From: Siphonodentalium dalli
Lineage: Eukaryota; Mollusca; Scaphopoda; Gadilida; Siphonodentaliidae
Assembly (NCBI GenBank): GCA_032622095.1
Contig: CP136061.1
Coordinates: 45,703,797 to 45,767,796, forward strand
Direction: 5' to 3'
DNA: 64,000 bases
Shown here: one piece after another, positions 11,400-24,240 of the stretch
How the letters are laid out: each line of letters begins with the position of its first letter
Position numbering within the stretch: position 1 is the first letter of the stretch
Program-made: the position numbers and the translations under genes
The notes under the pieces: model-generated
Databases searched by the model: none
Told to the model about the DNA's origin: nothing
What the model saw: only the letters and a program-made list of their open reading frames with translations

Positions 11400-12460
11400 C
11401 GGTGAAGTAAACACATGTGCTAATCTTTGTCGTACTATCGTAACTATCGGTACGATTTATACTCTAGTACGAAATAAACATAATACAATCGCCCAGTGGA
11501 TTATCTATCAACCACACAATATGAAAAACTCTACACCAGTGTACACCACTGTGTGGCGTAATAACTCTGTATAATAAAGTATTCTATGGCGCTCTTCGCT
11601 TAGCGAAGATTATGATTATATACCCTCCTTTTTTACTATTTTCCCTCTTGTGCGATCTAACATGTTTAAATCAACAATTTATAGTGATCCGTAACTTCCT
11701 ACAGGATAGTAACTTTGCCAAGATGCAATTTATCATGCGTTCTAATGACTCAGGCATAGCTTGTATCCGCAACATGTACAGGGAAACTTAACCAGTTGAT
11801 AAGAACATTGACTTGAACCTATTTTATTTGCATATAGTAATACAAAAAGGATGGGGGCACAAGTTTTTTCAGCTTATGAAGCCCCTATCCCTATACAAAC
11901 AATTAAGCATACAAAATGTTTACAAGATGACAGCTGAACATATTGACATGCGTGATTTTGTTATTTTATAGTGCCTTATTGCTATATTGTGTATGGTTGA
12001 TTTGGTAGCTATAACATTTGGTGGAGTTTGTGTGATTGTTTGTTCTTTTTAACTAATATCGGAGCAGGGTGTTGTGCAAAGGGGTATTTTCATAATATAT
12101 ATGTTAGTCGAGTGTTAGTCAGTTACTCTGGAAGGCTGTATATACAGTAGATCAATAATAGAGAACTGGTGGTTGAGTGGGGGAGTAGGTCCATAAGTGC
12201 CAGTTGATTACTAAGCCCATTCTTATCAGGACGTCTGCATATGTAGATACGACTTTCACATTCCAATGTTTGAAACGTGGAGGATTAAAAGGGTAAAAAA
12301 GAAATAATTATATTAGGAAGTATAACTCTATTAGTCAGTATGAGTCTTATGTTCACCTTGTTTGATGCATTTGTTTTGTATGTTATTATATTTAGAAAAG
12401 GTACATAAAGTGGACTGAATCCTTAGTAACATTTGAATCTTAAATGTGTTATTATTCCAG
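11400..12460. other. Rest of esterase intron, no gene seen
   Basis: AT-rich intronic sequence up to the acceptor at 12460. No recognisable exon, RNA or repeat boundary. Confidence 0.6.
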
Positions 12461-13014
12461 GTAAAACTTGCGGAGACCTGCGAGGTTACAACATAAAGGA
12501 ATGTGAGACCGATATGGCAATGGAACTAAACAGCACACTGATTTGTGACGGAACTGTAAACGTGGCCTACCATAAGTTATATAACTACAGCACAGATCGG
12601 CCTGTTGAAAGTGTGATACGCCAGGCTTCAAATCGGCCTGGAGTGTATGTTACGATTATGTATGGCATTCACCGTCATTTCGACAGCGCCAGTGTTATTG
12701 AACACGTGATTGAAAAGGCTTTGCACGAGGACATATGGCCGCGTGTGCTGTGGTTGGGAGCCCACAAAATCGGACATAGAAATATTCAGAAATGGTACCT
12801 CATGCATAATAATCCGGAACGTGTTCAGAACTTTAATTACGCAATCAGTTCATATTTGAAGAAAACATCATGGGCGTGGTTGGATATGTATAACATCATG
12901 GACATGGTGGTTGCCTGTGACGGTATGCACATTACCTTTGGTGCAAATTTAGTTAAGTTAGACATTATATTACAACACATTCTAAACCGCGAATGCAAGG
13001 ACTTAGGGTATTGA
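12461..13014 (+). CDS. PC-esterase gene, last coding exon with DGMH motif
   Basis: Acceptor 'attattccag' ends at 12460. The first two bases complete the Gly codon begun at 8970, so the intron (8971-12460) is phase 1 and the reading frame is kept. The exon is open to TGA at 13012-13014. It contains VTIMYGIHRHFD (block II-like), WLGAHKIGHRNIQKWY, and CDGMHITFG near the end. The Asp codon at 12919-12921 and His codon at 12928-12930 form the D-x-x-H pair that completes the catalytic triad with the GDS Ser in exon 1. All expected catalytic residues are therefore present and the gene looks functional. No good AATAAA signal was seen close after the stop. Confidence 0.85.
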
Positions 13015-14517
13015 CACTCTCTACGAGTCATAATTCCTTTCTGACTCTGTCACCAGCTGGGTACCAGTATGTGTTTTTCTATATCTAGCGCGGCGTTTTC
13101 AAGCAAACATGGCGAATTCGATCTCCCCAAACTAAATTGTCATATGTGCTTTGAGAATAATTCCCTCACTAAAAATGTATTGTCATGCATAACGAGGATT
13201 TAGAGTGGTATAGGTCTTGTTCACGATTTTGCTACTCCAAAAAAACGGCAGCCAATTAGACCTCTTGTGTTTGATTTGACTGATGCGTGTTGTTGGCCTG
13301 TGCGTTTAAAGTGATGTGAAACACTCCGGTTGGGTGACCAAATAGAAATCGAGAATAATCTTTCTCAAAGTAGTTACTTTTATTAATATTAACTCAAATT
13401 GACAACACACACCGACAATCTTATATATTTATTAAATGCAATGAGAATCGATGGAGAAATGATTTGCGTTAGTTTATCGCCGATTGTTGCGTCCCGGATC
13501 GAGATGTAAATATTTACAATTGAGTATGGTTCAGACCAGTGTTCACACTGGCCCAAAATTTTCTTGAGCCACCACCTTAGCCACTTTTGGACTTCAGACG
13601 GTGTTTTCTATGGGGTTGTATGGTCGATTTCTTTGAGAGTTTGTGCAATCTTAGTAGAATGCTACATTCCTCCAGTTGACATAGTGCCTGAGTACTAATT
13701 TGTCAGTTTCACGCACCCGAAAAAGTGCATAATATGCCTTTAAAATATGTGTGTTGATATAAAATAACTGGAGAACCAAAGCAATAGTTATCTGGCTCTT
13801 TTGGGACTTAAAGGGCCACAACAATCTTCTCCGGTATACCCCGATTGACTGAAGCAATAACATATATATATACGGCGGAATCCCGCAGATAACTATTTTT
13901 AGCCACAATTCCAATCGGCGCGATCCGATTGGTCGGCGATCTTTCGTCACCAATTTGATACGATTGTTTTGAGAATAATAACTCTCATTCTCAAGACCAA
14001 ATAAATTAATTAAAACTTAATTAGTTAGAACGCATATTTGAGTTCGATTATCGGAGTTTTATCTCCGTGTATGTTGTGTTGAATGGGAATGTTGGGTCCT
14101 CACATATGAAATCAACGATTATTGCCTGAAAAACTTGTCAAAAACTCGGTTCGAATTGAAGTTCGTGTGATCAGATCAGGCTATGTTGTTGACATTCTAA
14201 TTGAATATTGTCAACAGCGGGAATTCTCATCCTGATGACCCAGGAGAGTGACTCAGGTCACAATTAATGGGAACTTTTGGAGAACCTATCGTTCAAACAC
14301 GCAGATTAAAAAAAAACAGTGTGGGTAGATAGCGTCAGAAAAATGTACATGTAGCAAGTGCAATTTGACACTAAAATTTACATGTATGGCTTTGGACTGG
14401 ACTGGCCGCAGCCGGCCTACACTAGTACAGGCCTTGCAGATTCAAATTGAACTAAAGTCTCCAACAGTGACCTGTAGTATTAAAATAACTAATTTCAAAA
14501 TGTGTGGCCCAGTATTT
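13015..14517. other. Downstream of esterase gene; decayed dispersed repeats
   Basis: No exon supported. A segment at about 13309-13385 starting 'gtgatgtgaaacactcc' resembles 52462-52535. A segment at 13738-13811 ('aaatatgtgtgttgatataa' and onward) is nearly identical to 22097-22168. Both are interspersed repeat fragments. Confidence 0.65.
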
Positions 14518-14997
14518 TGGGATGCCAAATTGACATTTAATACATAATTGAGCTTAAGCGCAATAAGGAATCCCTTATTAGCGCAATAAGGAAAAATCTA
14601 ATTGCCCTTAAGCACAATAAGAGATTCCTTATTGCGTTTAAGCGCAATAAGGAATTTCCTTATTGGGCTTAAGTGCAATAAGAATATTCCTTATTGCGCT
14701 TAAGCGCAAATAAGGAATATTACATAAACTCCCTATAATTCCAATAGTGTAGTCCATGGTGCAATGGGTGGAGTTTATTGGTCACATGGTGACTGTCCAC
14801 GTGTAGGCCTATTCAGATTCCATCAGATTCTATCCCTGTATAGGATAATTCTATTATTTTCTCATGAGGGAGATATTAATTGCACTTAAGCGCAATAAGG
14901 ATGTATTGCGGTTAAGCGTATAATAAGGAATGTTCTTAATAAGATTCCTTATTGCTCTTAAGCTCAATTATTTATTAAATGTCAATTTGGCATCCCA
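14518..14997. mobile_element. MITE copy 1, TIR TGGGATGCCAAATTGACATT
   Basis: Starts with TGGGATGCCAAATTGACATT and ends with its reverse complement. The termini run on into multiple copies of the palindrome CTTAAGCGCAATAAGG. The interior holds 'cataaactccctataattcc'. No coding capacity. Target-site duplication not clear. Confidence 0.85.
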
Positions 14998-15053
14998 TAC
15001 AGTATTAGATATATTGGGAGGAGGGTAGATCATGCCATGAATCTCTACTCTTA

Positions 15054-15386
15054 TGGGATGCCAAATTGACATTTAATAAATAATCGAGCTTAAGCGCAAT
15101 AAGAACATTCCTTATTGCGCTTAAGCGCAATTACATCCTTATTGCTCTTATTATCTCCCTCATGAGATCACCCCTCTGCAAATAGTAGAATTATCATATA
15201 TTGCCTGTTAACAGGGATAGATATTGATTGCACCATGGACTAAACCATTTGAATTATAGGGAGTTTATGTAATATTCCTTATTGCGCTTAAGCGCAATAA
15301 GAATCTCTTATTGCGCTTAAGCGCAATAAGGAATCTCTTATTGCGCTTAAGCTCAATTATTTATTAAATGTCAATTTGGCATCCCA
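15054..15386. mobile_element. MITE copy 2, same family, interior inverted relative to copy 1
   Basis: Has the same terminal inverted repeats and CTTAAGCGCAATAAGG arrays. Its interior carries 'gaattatagggagtttatg', the reverse complement of copy 1's interior, so the two copies sit head to head 56 bp apart. Confidence 0.85.
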
Positions 15387-15954
15387 TATACTCTGGCTAA
15401 TATGACTTTGGGCCATAGATTTGGGCCATAGCTTTGGTCATATAGCAATAATGTGGTGTCACTGTATAAGGGCTTGCTTACCTCATATGGTGTACTTATT
15501 GACTTAAATCGGGTGAAAAACCCTATTGTCATATTATCAGCATCCCTGTCCCAAAAATTGGTGTTTCAGTCCGGGAGCTTTGATGTCTCACTCCTCGAGC
15601 TCTGGTAGTTTTATTAAATCAGCGGCTCTTGCACAGATCTATAGTATTTCCATGTCATATACTGTAGCGCGAATATGGTGTCACTGGGGACCTGCTTCCC
15701 TAATATGGTGTACCTGTATATGTACTCGAAAATCAAAGTTGCCCCAACTAATACAGAAGTTAATACTATCACGAGTTGCCACAACTAAAACAGAAGGTAA
15801 TGCTATTGCGAGTCTACCATTTCGATAAAGAACTTAGGCTTGCTCCCATGCAAACCAATGAAAACAAGAGGTGATATGTCAATAAGAGCTAAGGTTGAGT
15901 TATGGATAAACCTATTTATTCACCAGGGGTGTTTAGTTACATACATGTATAACC

Positions 15955-16203
15955 ATGAAATGCGCTTAATATTAGGCAATTGATTGAGCGTAAGCAAAAT
16001 TGATTGCGCTTAAGCACAAATAATTATGTTTTTAAGAACAAATCACTATGCTTAAGCACAATCGATTGCACTTAAGAGCAATGATTGCTCTTAAGCACAA
16101 TGATAAGTTCAACTAATTGTGCTTAAGTGTAATTATTTGTGCTTAAGTGCAATTAATTGCAATTAAGCGCACTTCATTATTAAATGACAATTTGGCCTCC
16201 CAG
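15955..16203. mobile_element. Degenerate third copy of the TTAAGCGCAAT MITE family
   Basis: Contains diverged 'cttaagcacaat' units and ends in 'attaaatgacaatttggcctccca', matching the right TIR of the other two. The left TIR is not recognisable. Confidence 0.65.
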
Positions 16204-17512
16204 AGGCGAATGCCCGTAGAAATCATATTCTACCAGTACAAAACCTCGGGAACTTTTTGAAGTATTGATAGAGAACCTTATAAAGCTGAAAAAATAACAA
16301 GGGGAATATATTTCTTTATTAATACCTGTCGCTTAATAGTTTATTCATAAGTAGGTGAAAGTGCCAACTCGAGATGACATTATTTAACAGACTTGATGGG
16401 TGAGTTTGCTATGCGCACTTACAATCATGAAATTTCTGCAGGGTAATTAATTCAGTGTTTTTGTGATATCAGCTCACTAAAGCCACAAAAAGCATGCATT
16501 TTCGAGCTGGGACCACCCCATACTTTGAAGTTGATTATCGAGGAACAAATATAAACAAAGAAATATGTTCCCTGCCTTGTTTGTTCAATGTTATAAAGTT
16601 CATTATCAAAACATAACAAAATTCCCAAGTTTTGTACTGATGGAATAAGATCTCTACAGGCGCTAAGCAGAGTAAAGATTCATGACATGATCTAGGGGAG
16701 GGGGGTTTCTTCATTTTCAACAAGATAGCTCCAGGCTGTTGACCCAACATTCAACAATAATTTGAACAAGGACTAAATCATGCCAGAAGCTCCCACAAAA
16801 ATATTCATGATTGCCAATTACTCAATTAATAAATTCAATTGCAAGTCTATCACAGCTAGTGACAGTCAGTTGTGGTATTCAGTTATTAACAGACTTGTAA
16901 TTATATTAAATTTAATGCATTAGTGAAAATTCATACATGTGTTAAGTACCTTATTAATAAATCATTTAAAATAAGTCTTCTTAAATATATCTCTTCATGA
17001 TATTGATGATGTCCATCCCTCTCATGGCAGACCCCAGACTCCTATACAGAATACTAATAACAAATAGGTGGTTTTTCTGTTTACCAGCAGGTACCAGATA
17101 AGAAAATATGTATAGTGACAATGGAGTGAAATATCCTGGAACTGTAAGATTTATCTCACAGTTTGTCATTGAGCATCAAATTGATTATTTTGTTTGTCAA
17201 AATGACATATTTAGATATAATTCAGTCTCATACTTCTTGGTGAGCTGGGGTTATGGACAATATTTCAGCAGCAAAAATGTAATTATTTTCATATTTATAA
17301 TAGTGTGAAATAACCATGGCTTCTATCCTATATTTTTTATCTTGTACCCATGATTCACCTATGTTATTCAGGATTTATGGGAGGTGCTAGTATACCATCA
17401 GTAGTCAGAGTAATCAAAACTATGTGGTTCATTTATGAGACAAAATACCGAACATGGAGGGTCGGAACTAAACTAATTACAACAAAAATTGTCTATTTAG
17501 GAATAAAATCAA
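16204..17512. other. No gene identified
   Basis: AT-rich sequence with short unconnected open frames and no domain, RNA or clear repeat structure. Confidence 0.5.
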
Positions 17513-17810
17513 TTAACCCTTTCATTATGGGAGCAGCATTCACCCTTCCATGATTGGAGCATTGGAAATATTGCAAAAAAAAACCTGTGCTAATGCATTC
17601 TCTTATATATGGTAGTTTCCAGTAGGGATCCTAGAATATATAAGAGAATATATTACATTGGCCTAACAATATTTACCTTGACCTTGTAAGCCAGTGCATT
17701 CTCTTATATATGTGAGGCTACCTACATGTATGGTACATGCAGATATAAGGGAATGCACTGGCACATGATTCAATGCTCCACTAGCGCAGCTCCCATCAAG
17801 AAATGGTTAT
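17513..17810. mobile_element. Decayed piggyBac-like MITE with internal hairpins
   Basis: Left end TTAACCCTTTCATTATGGGA; right end is a mutated inverse ('gctcccatcaagaaatggttat'). Inside are the paired 'gccaatgcattctcttatat' hairpin arms shared with 40530-40926. About 300 bp, non-coding. Confidence 0.65.
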
Positions 17811-18576
17811 ATTATATATTTGAGTCTCCCAAGTTCTTCCAACTGCATATTTTGTAGATTTTATTTTCCTGCTTTACAGAAGAAATTTAATCATTTACAA
17901 ATTTCCAAATTCACTAAAGATGGATTATCTCTTCCTCTAACATGTGTTGTATAGTTTACTGGTTATAAAATAATAAAAATAAGCCAGAGATACCTGTCTG
18001 GAAATGTTACTATCAATTAATATTGATTTTAAATCAATATGTATTTTTTAATGCGAGAATTAAGTGGGATATATATTTGTTCCTATTTTTTTTAGAAAAA
18101 GTTCCAATAAAAACGAGCCCTAAAATACTGGACATTGATTGTATGCTTATTATAATACTAATTGATAGAATTGTTTCCAGACATGGGTCTTCGATTCATA
18201 TTTATTATGTTATACACAGGAAACTATAAAATACTTGTTATAGAAAGAGATAATGATTAATCCATATGTAAGAGTAAGGGTTTTTCAAGTTGTGTGTCTT
18301 CAAGAATTGGAGTGTATCACACTGAGCCAAATTCAATATATGATGGTCAGGTATTTCAAAAACTAGAACAAAAATTAACAGCTTTTTCATAGTTTTAGTA
18401 ATTTTCTGACTAGATTGTGTACAAAACATGATTTCTTATTAGTCTATGGTGAAGACAAAACTATTTTTGAACAAATTATGTGTTAGACTTACAAACTGTG
18501 AAGGGATTTCCAAACACATTGTGATGCTATCGTTTTACAATTGAAAGTGTTCTAAATAATTTTGCACATTTCATGA

Positions 18577-18975
18577 CTGGAGCTTCCTGAAATTTAGCGA
18601 AAACACTGTACCAATGCATTCTCTTATATATGACAATCTCCCATAGGCAGACTCACATATTTAAGAGAATTCATTGGCCTAACAACATTTATCTTGACCA
18701 TGCAAGCCAGTGCATTCTTTTATATTTACAACCTGCCATATGGGAGACCATTATTTATGATTAATCCTTAATTGGAGCTTCATGAAATTTTTTGAAAACT
18801 TGTGCCAATGCATTCTCTTATATATGCGAGTCTCCAATAGGATGCCTTGCATATATAAGAGAATGCATTAAGCTAACAATACTTACATTGAACTTCTAAG
18901 CCAGTGCAGTCTCTTATATTTAAGATTGTATATATGCGAGATTCATATATATAAAAGAATGCATAAGCATGACTG
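18577..18975. mobile_element. Two adjacent relics of the same hairpin MITE family
   Basis: Segments of about 18577-18765 and 18772-18975 each begin 'ggagcttc.tgaaatttt' and contain diverged 'caatgcattctcttatatat' palindromes. Terminal TTAACCC sequences are lost. Confidence 0.65.
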
Positions 18976-19372
18976 GTTGTTTTTTCTATTTATGCCCCAA
19001 CATTTGTTAAACAAACAAAAATGCAAAAAAATGGCATTTTTGGAAAAGTATCAAGACTGAAGGAGTAATCTCAGTCATAAGTTAATTTTATTCAACAAAA
19101 AACCAACACAAAAAAATACCATGAGAAAAACAGGGTATATGGATTTAAATTTATTTCAATTTGCTCTGGAGGTGGGGGGGGGGGTTAATATATATTCAGA
19201 CACATATGATACTTTTTTACATTTTACCATTTCTTTCCCTCTTTACAATTGTTTTCCCAAAGCATTTTTCAACACCCCTCCCCATCTGTCTGTCTGAATA
19301 TATATGTGGAGATTCTATGAGGAAACAACTATTTTTTACCATCTTACCATCCGCCCAGAACATTAAACCTTT

Positions 19373-19697
19373 CTAAGGCTGAAGGGGTCACTCTCACCAA
19401 AAAAAGTGCTGAAGGGTACACATGGTTTGAAAATGTGCTGAAGGGTTGTGATCGCCACTAACACCGTTACTTAAACTGTGTTTCTGAAAGTCTGACGCCC
19501 ATGAGCAGTTTGTTTTCAGTTCATTTTCTGTTCATTGGAACGTAATCAATTATTCTCTAACAGAAATCATGGCAGATACGAAATCTAAACGTCATTTAGA
19601 ACGACATTTCAAACCCTGTATACCATTCAGCACATTTTCAAATCCTGTGTACCCTTCAGCACTTTTTTTGGTGAGAGTGACCCCTTCAGCCTTACTA
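19373..19697. mobile_element. MITE, about 65 bp TIR 'taaggctgaaggggtcact'
   Basis: The left arm from 19373 (GCTGAAGGGGTCACTCTCAC, then AAAAAAAGTGCTGAAGGGTA) is closely inverted at about 19615-19697. The 170 bp centre is unique. TA at both ends fits a TA-target element, but this is not conclusive. Confidence 0.8.
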
Positions 19698-19836
19698 AGT
19701 TAGATACATGTAGGTCTACCATTACATATAACGCTGTAAGGCAATAAAAACCAATTATGCTTTTAAAGCGTAATGGAGTTACGCTTAATTAAGCATACTC
19801 AGCCATTACATGTTAGATTGATCTCCCATATAGTAC

Positions 19837-20312
19837 TTAAAGGTACTCAATCCGTAAAGAGGGTCCCCATCTCAACAGATTCCAACAATAACAATCCGAT
19901 CAGAGGGTCCTATATTACTATTTCTTTGGCTTTGGGGGTAAAAAATATTTGATTCGAGTCGAGGAACCCATCAAACAAAGCGCAGAGTTATTAGATATTG
20001 ATTTTTGAAATTTGTTATTAACTCGAGATGAGTACTAATAACTGCCGTAATCTGCTCTGGATGTGTACTCCAAATCTATTCAAACAGACAAGGATGGATA
20101 ACTCTAAAATCAAGTGGTAATTTTAACGCAATTTTGACTGAGTTCTGGGCCAGATAGTATTCCCGACAATGAAAAATAATAGATTTCTAAAATCGATATC
20201 TAACAAATCTGAGCTTTGACGGGTGACTTCCTCGACTCGAATCAAATATTTTTGACCCCCGAAGCCATTGAAATAGTAATTGAGAGGAGTTTTATCGGAT
20301 TGAGTACCTTTA
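19837..20312. mobile_element. TTAA-flanked MITE, copy 1 (476 bp)
   Basis: Bounded by TTAA at 19837-19840 and 20309-20312, with TIR AGGTACTCAATCCG. The sub-terminal arms are also inverted ('tttgattcgagtcgagga' and its complement). A second copy in opposite orientation is at 39852-40328. Either a 4 bp TTAA or a 2 bp TA duplication fits. Confidence 0.85.
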
Positions 20313-20904
20313 ATATATGCAATGACAATGTTGTTGTTTGAGCCATCCAAATGATTTTGGAGTATAAATATAAGCAGCAAGCGAAATAATTGAAAAATAA
20401 TTTATTATATATGATAAACAAGCATAAATTATAAATAGTTAAGCAATAGTTCCTTGTTAGCATTGTTGAAAATACCCCATACTGTTGTTCCCCTCGCAGA
20501 GCAGATAGAAAACCGTCAATGTCACTGATATCAACAACCGACTATTCCAGGTGGTTCCATTCCACAGTTGTTTTAACAAAGAAGGAGTGTTCGTATTGTT
20601 GAGCTGCTAGTACGCAGAAGTTGGAACGATTCTGTGTTGTTTACACACCTCCTTCTCCACCGGATTTTGACTGACACGTACAGTCCTCAATTTTTGTTGG
20701 CTGTAGCCTGTATTTGCCTTGTGTTTTAGATAATCAGGCTTAGGAAGGGCTGGGAGCAACCCCATGACTATTTTGTGGTATTTAACCAGTTGCTGTTCTT
20801 TCCTTCTGGGAGCTTTACCTCAGACAGCATGTCTGTGACTGATCCATCATCTCGTCTGTATATGTTCTTTTCTGTATCTGTTCTTTAAGTTTAAGAGAGA
20901 TCTC

Positions 20905-21480
20905 GAGGTCAAGTGACCAATTTTGAATGGGGATTTCCATGCAAATCTGCAGAGCAAAATTTAGAGTTGCACATACTTCTGAGTGTGACTTGATGTAGTA
21001 TTGAAAACAACAGGTATTTACAGGGACGCCAGAAGCATCAAAGGGCAAGGGGGCAAACCAACCAGGAGGGCACTTTTCGGGTACCCACTGGCCTCACCTG
21101 AGTCAGGCCAGCAAGGGGGGCAAGTGTCCCCGTATGTCCCCCTTCTCTGGCGTCCCTGGGTATTTATCTGGCGACTGGCGGGTCTAATTGGAACTTGTTC
21201 CATTATAAATTATAATGTTGGTGTATTTATTTTTGAATTTTATATTGATATTTCGAATCTGACAAATATAAGTTATGTAGGTCAAGTGATATGTAATTCC
21301 AGAAAAAAATTCTCAAAAATATATTTATAGCAAAAAAATTTAATTTACGAAGCGGACCCACCAGATAAATACCTGTTGTCTAGTACCACATCAAGTCACA
21401 CTCAGAAGTATGTGCAACTCTTTAACTTTTGCTCCGCAGATTTGCATGGAAATCCCCATTCAAAATCCACCACGGCGGAA
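20905..21480. repeat. Nested inverted repeat, about 110-130 bp arms
   Basis: 'gggatttccatgcaaatctg' through 'acacaacaggtattta'-type sequence at about 20905-21025 is inverted at about 21365-21470. Inside, 'ggacgccag' (21028-) and 'ctggcgtccct' (21148-) form a second inverted pair around a GC-rich 100 bp. Confidence 0.75.
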
Positions 21481-21810
21481 GACACACACCATTCGTTGCT
21501 CTTTCCAATTTTTCGGCATCTTCCCGCTTACGAAAACTTCTTATTTGATCGCATTTTGCCAATTTATGCACTCAATAATTGATATATGCCTGTACTATCG
21601 TATTTTTATCGTATTTTTACTTGTTGCAAGGGAATGATCACCGACGGGTTGATGAAGCATACTCACACTCATCCAATCTCTCCACTGTAAACCAACCCTC
21701 CAATTCTCCTCCGCAATCGCCATTCTGTTTATTTACTTATATTTTTCATTATACGTATGTATGTATATAATATACCTTGTGTTTTGTTCGTCTTTAGTGT
21801 CATAAAATTT

Positions 21811-21925
21811 GTCAGTGTATCATACTAGGGAGAGGAGGGTATTCTAAGTGATTTAGCACTTGTCCTCCAATCCATTTTGTCATAAACTAATTTAATTTAT
21901 GAACAAATAAAATATGTTTAAACAA
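21811..21925 (+). mobile_element. Solo 3' end of the 43.9-46.5 kb non-LTR family
   Basis: Has 'gggagaggagg', 'gcacttgtcctccaatcc' and 'aaatatgtttaaac' in the same order as the 3' tail of the element at 43941-46540. A very short 5'-truncated insertion on the plus strand. Confidence 0.75.
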
Positions 21926-22072
21926 AAAAGAACACAGGGATATCCCCAATCTATTTATAGCATATCAGGGGAGATAAACCGTGCATGCAGTTTATAGAAG
22001 CGTTAGGAACAGGCAGTAAACAGCTGATTTCAACAACAACAACATGGTGGCGATTATTTTTGAGTCCCTTTA

Positions 22073-22240
22073 ATGAACGAAATTACACAAACTGTCTTTA
22101 AATATGTGTGTTGATATAAAATAACTGGAGAACCAAAGCAATAGTTCTCTGGCTCTTGTGGGACTTAATGAACGAAATTACACAAACTGTTTGTTGTGTG
22201 CATGAGCTGGGCAACATGACTGGGACTCTGTTTGCTTAGT
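22073..22240. repeat. Short tandem duplication with a dispersed segment
   Basis: 'tgaacgaaattacacaaact' occurs at about 22073 and 22168. Between them, 22097-22168 matches 13738-13811. Confidence 0.75.
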
Positions 22241-23800
22241 ATATACATTTATTATGCCAGCTCTTGCGATTAGCCAATCAGCGTCGATAGATAGTGACGG
22301 TATATGAACCCATATTAGGTCAGTGACCCCATATAGGTGCTTACCAACCATCTTGTTTTCAGAAACTCTGTCGCCTCTGGAATATGTTTGGTGTATTGCG
22401 AATTAAAGATATAGTACCATGTACCAAAACCTCAGTCTGAGTAAACTCATACCTAAATATTCATTACAACATTGAATATTAGGTCTGACGGATAACATCG
22501 CTATCTCATTTCCAAGTCCTCGGGATTCCGTAATCTGATTGATTGCGTAAATTATTTTCCGTCCAATGAAACCGTATGGGTTGATAAACAAGTGTTAATG
22601 GGCGGAGACTCCCATAATGTCACCTCTAAATATCATTCTGAACTCCTCGACCTGTGACCTCTGCGGCTGAACACCTCGACCTGTGACCGCGACGAGGTTT
22701 GCCGAATGCTCTAAATATAGTAACAGAGCGGAATTTCTAGGCTTGCAAATTCAACAGAGACAGAAAAAATGGCTTCGAAATTATATATTCGGTACGATTC
22801 CGATTAATTTGAAGGATGTGCTGGACCTGATAGATAGGCCTGCGTATGGTACCAACTTGGCCTCCCATAAATATAAATAGAACTTTACTCATGTCCGTGT
22901 ATTTGATTTACTTTATTGTAACATGGTTTGCAAATCGACAAATTATTTGCCGTAAAACAAAAGTCATCTGAAAGTCAAACACCGAGGAAATGACTTAATT
23001 TTATGCTTTTAAATAGTTCTAAAGCATCATTTTTGATGACGACCTTATTTTTTGCTCTCGGATGCAGCTTTCCCGTTGATGCAGCGAGTTCATCTCCCGA
23101 AAAAAGAATAGTCGCACACACGACAAATATTATCTTCTGTAAGTTTTAATGTCGCGACACAGGCCTTCTGTGGGTTGATGAGTCGGCGAAGCACAACAAA
23201 TAACACGTGGGGACACCTGTCAATCATCGATGTATTTTTTAAAATCCGTGACGTCATTTTGGGGAAGCTCTTCGCTGAATAGAAATGGTTTTGGCTACAT
23301 TAGCTCCAGACTCTATATTTCAAATATAGAGTCGACGTTCACCCAGACTGCCAAAACCTGCATGCGATATATTTGAGGAATTCTAAAGACTCATAAATTA
23401 ACTATCAAACTCAACAAGTTGTCCTACTTCTGGTGATTAGCCATTGACGCAATGTGTTGATGTGCAACGCCCATGACGCGTCACCGTGACGTTACATAAG
23501 TTAATGGCCATAGGCGACACTTTTAACTTACCAAATTACAATAAGTTACAGCGACGATTAATTAAAGGGATATGCTAGATTTTGTCCACTGTCATAATAA
23601 ATATCTACGGCCTCGCCTAATATTGATCTCACTTCGCCTCACATGTCACCATATCCGACCACTAAGCGTCCCGTAACTTATAATATATATTATTATCGCG
23701 GAAGTCCACCAAATATGGATACAATGTCCCCGGTGGCAGCGGTCTTACCAAATCATCAAGGGAGATAAACCCTGTATGAAGTTTGGAATATTGGGCGGAC
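22241..23800. other. No gene identified
   Basis: No supported exon. 'gggagataaaccctgtatga' at about 23760 resembles 'ggggagataaaccgtgcatg' at 21969, another short dispersed match. Confidence 0.5.
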
Positions 23801-23824
23801 CTACACGCGATATGTGCTTTTTGG

Positions 23825-24240
23825 CTCAACTTGACCAAGTAAAGCTTGAGCTATTACCATGCGTTGGCCTCCGTCGTGCGTCCATCAGTTTCCGTTAGCA
23901 CACCCTACATGTCATATCTCTCATCCGATCGTCACAAAACTTCATATGGATATTTGGAGTGACCTCTAGATGTGAGTCATCTATTTTTTTCCGAAATTCG
24001 TTAAAAAACGTGCCCACCAGCAGCCATATTGGATTTCAGATTTGAATCTATCGGCACACTCTGCAGCCCACATATATTGGAGAATTGTTTTGAAATTTTA
24101 CAGTTATGTTTAGATCACTTATATATGGAATCTATCGAATTTAAACAATTTTCAATGAAAAACATGGCCGTTTGCAGCAATCTTGAATTTTACTCTTTGC
24201 AGGACTAAATCATTAGGCACACCCTACACCAAACTTGTAC
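23825..24240. repeat. Dispersed repeat 'caagtaaagcttgagctat'
   Basis: Contains 'gaccaagtaaagcttgagct', 'gttggcctccgtcgtgcgtc' and 'catccgatcgtcacaaaact'. This combination resembles a very common mollusc interspersed repeat (recollection). Non-coding. Confidence 0.6.

Noticed and set aside
14149-14170. Possible tRNA B-box (GGTTCGAATTG)
   Set aside because: No A box or cloverleaf at the right spacing; no tRNA gene was found anywhere in the window.
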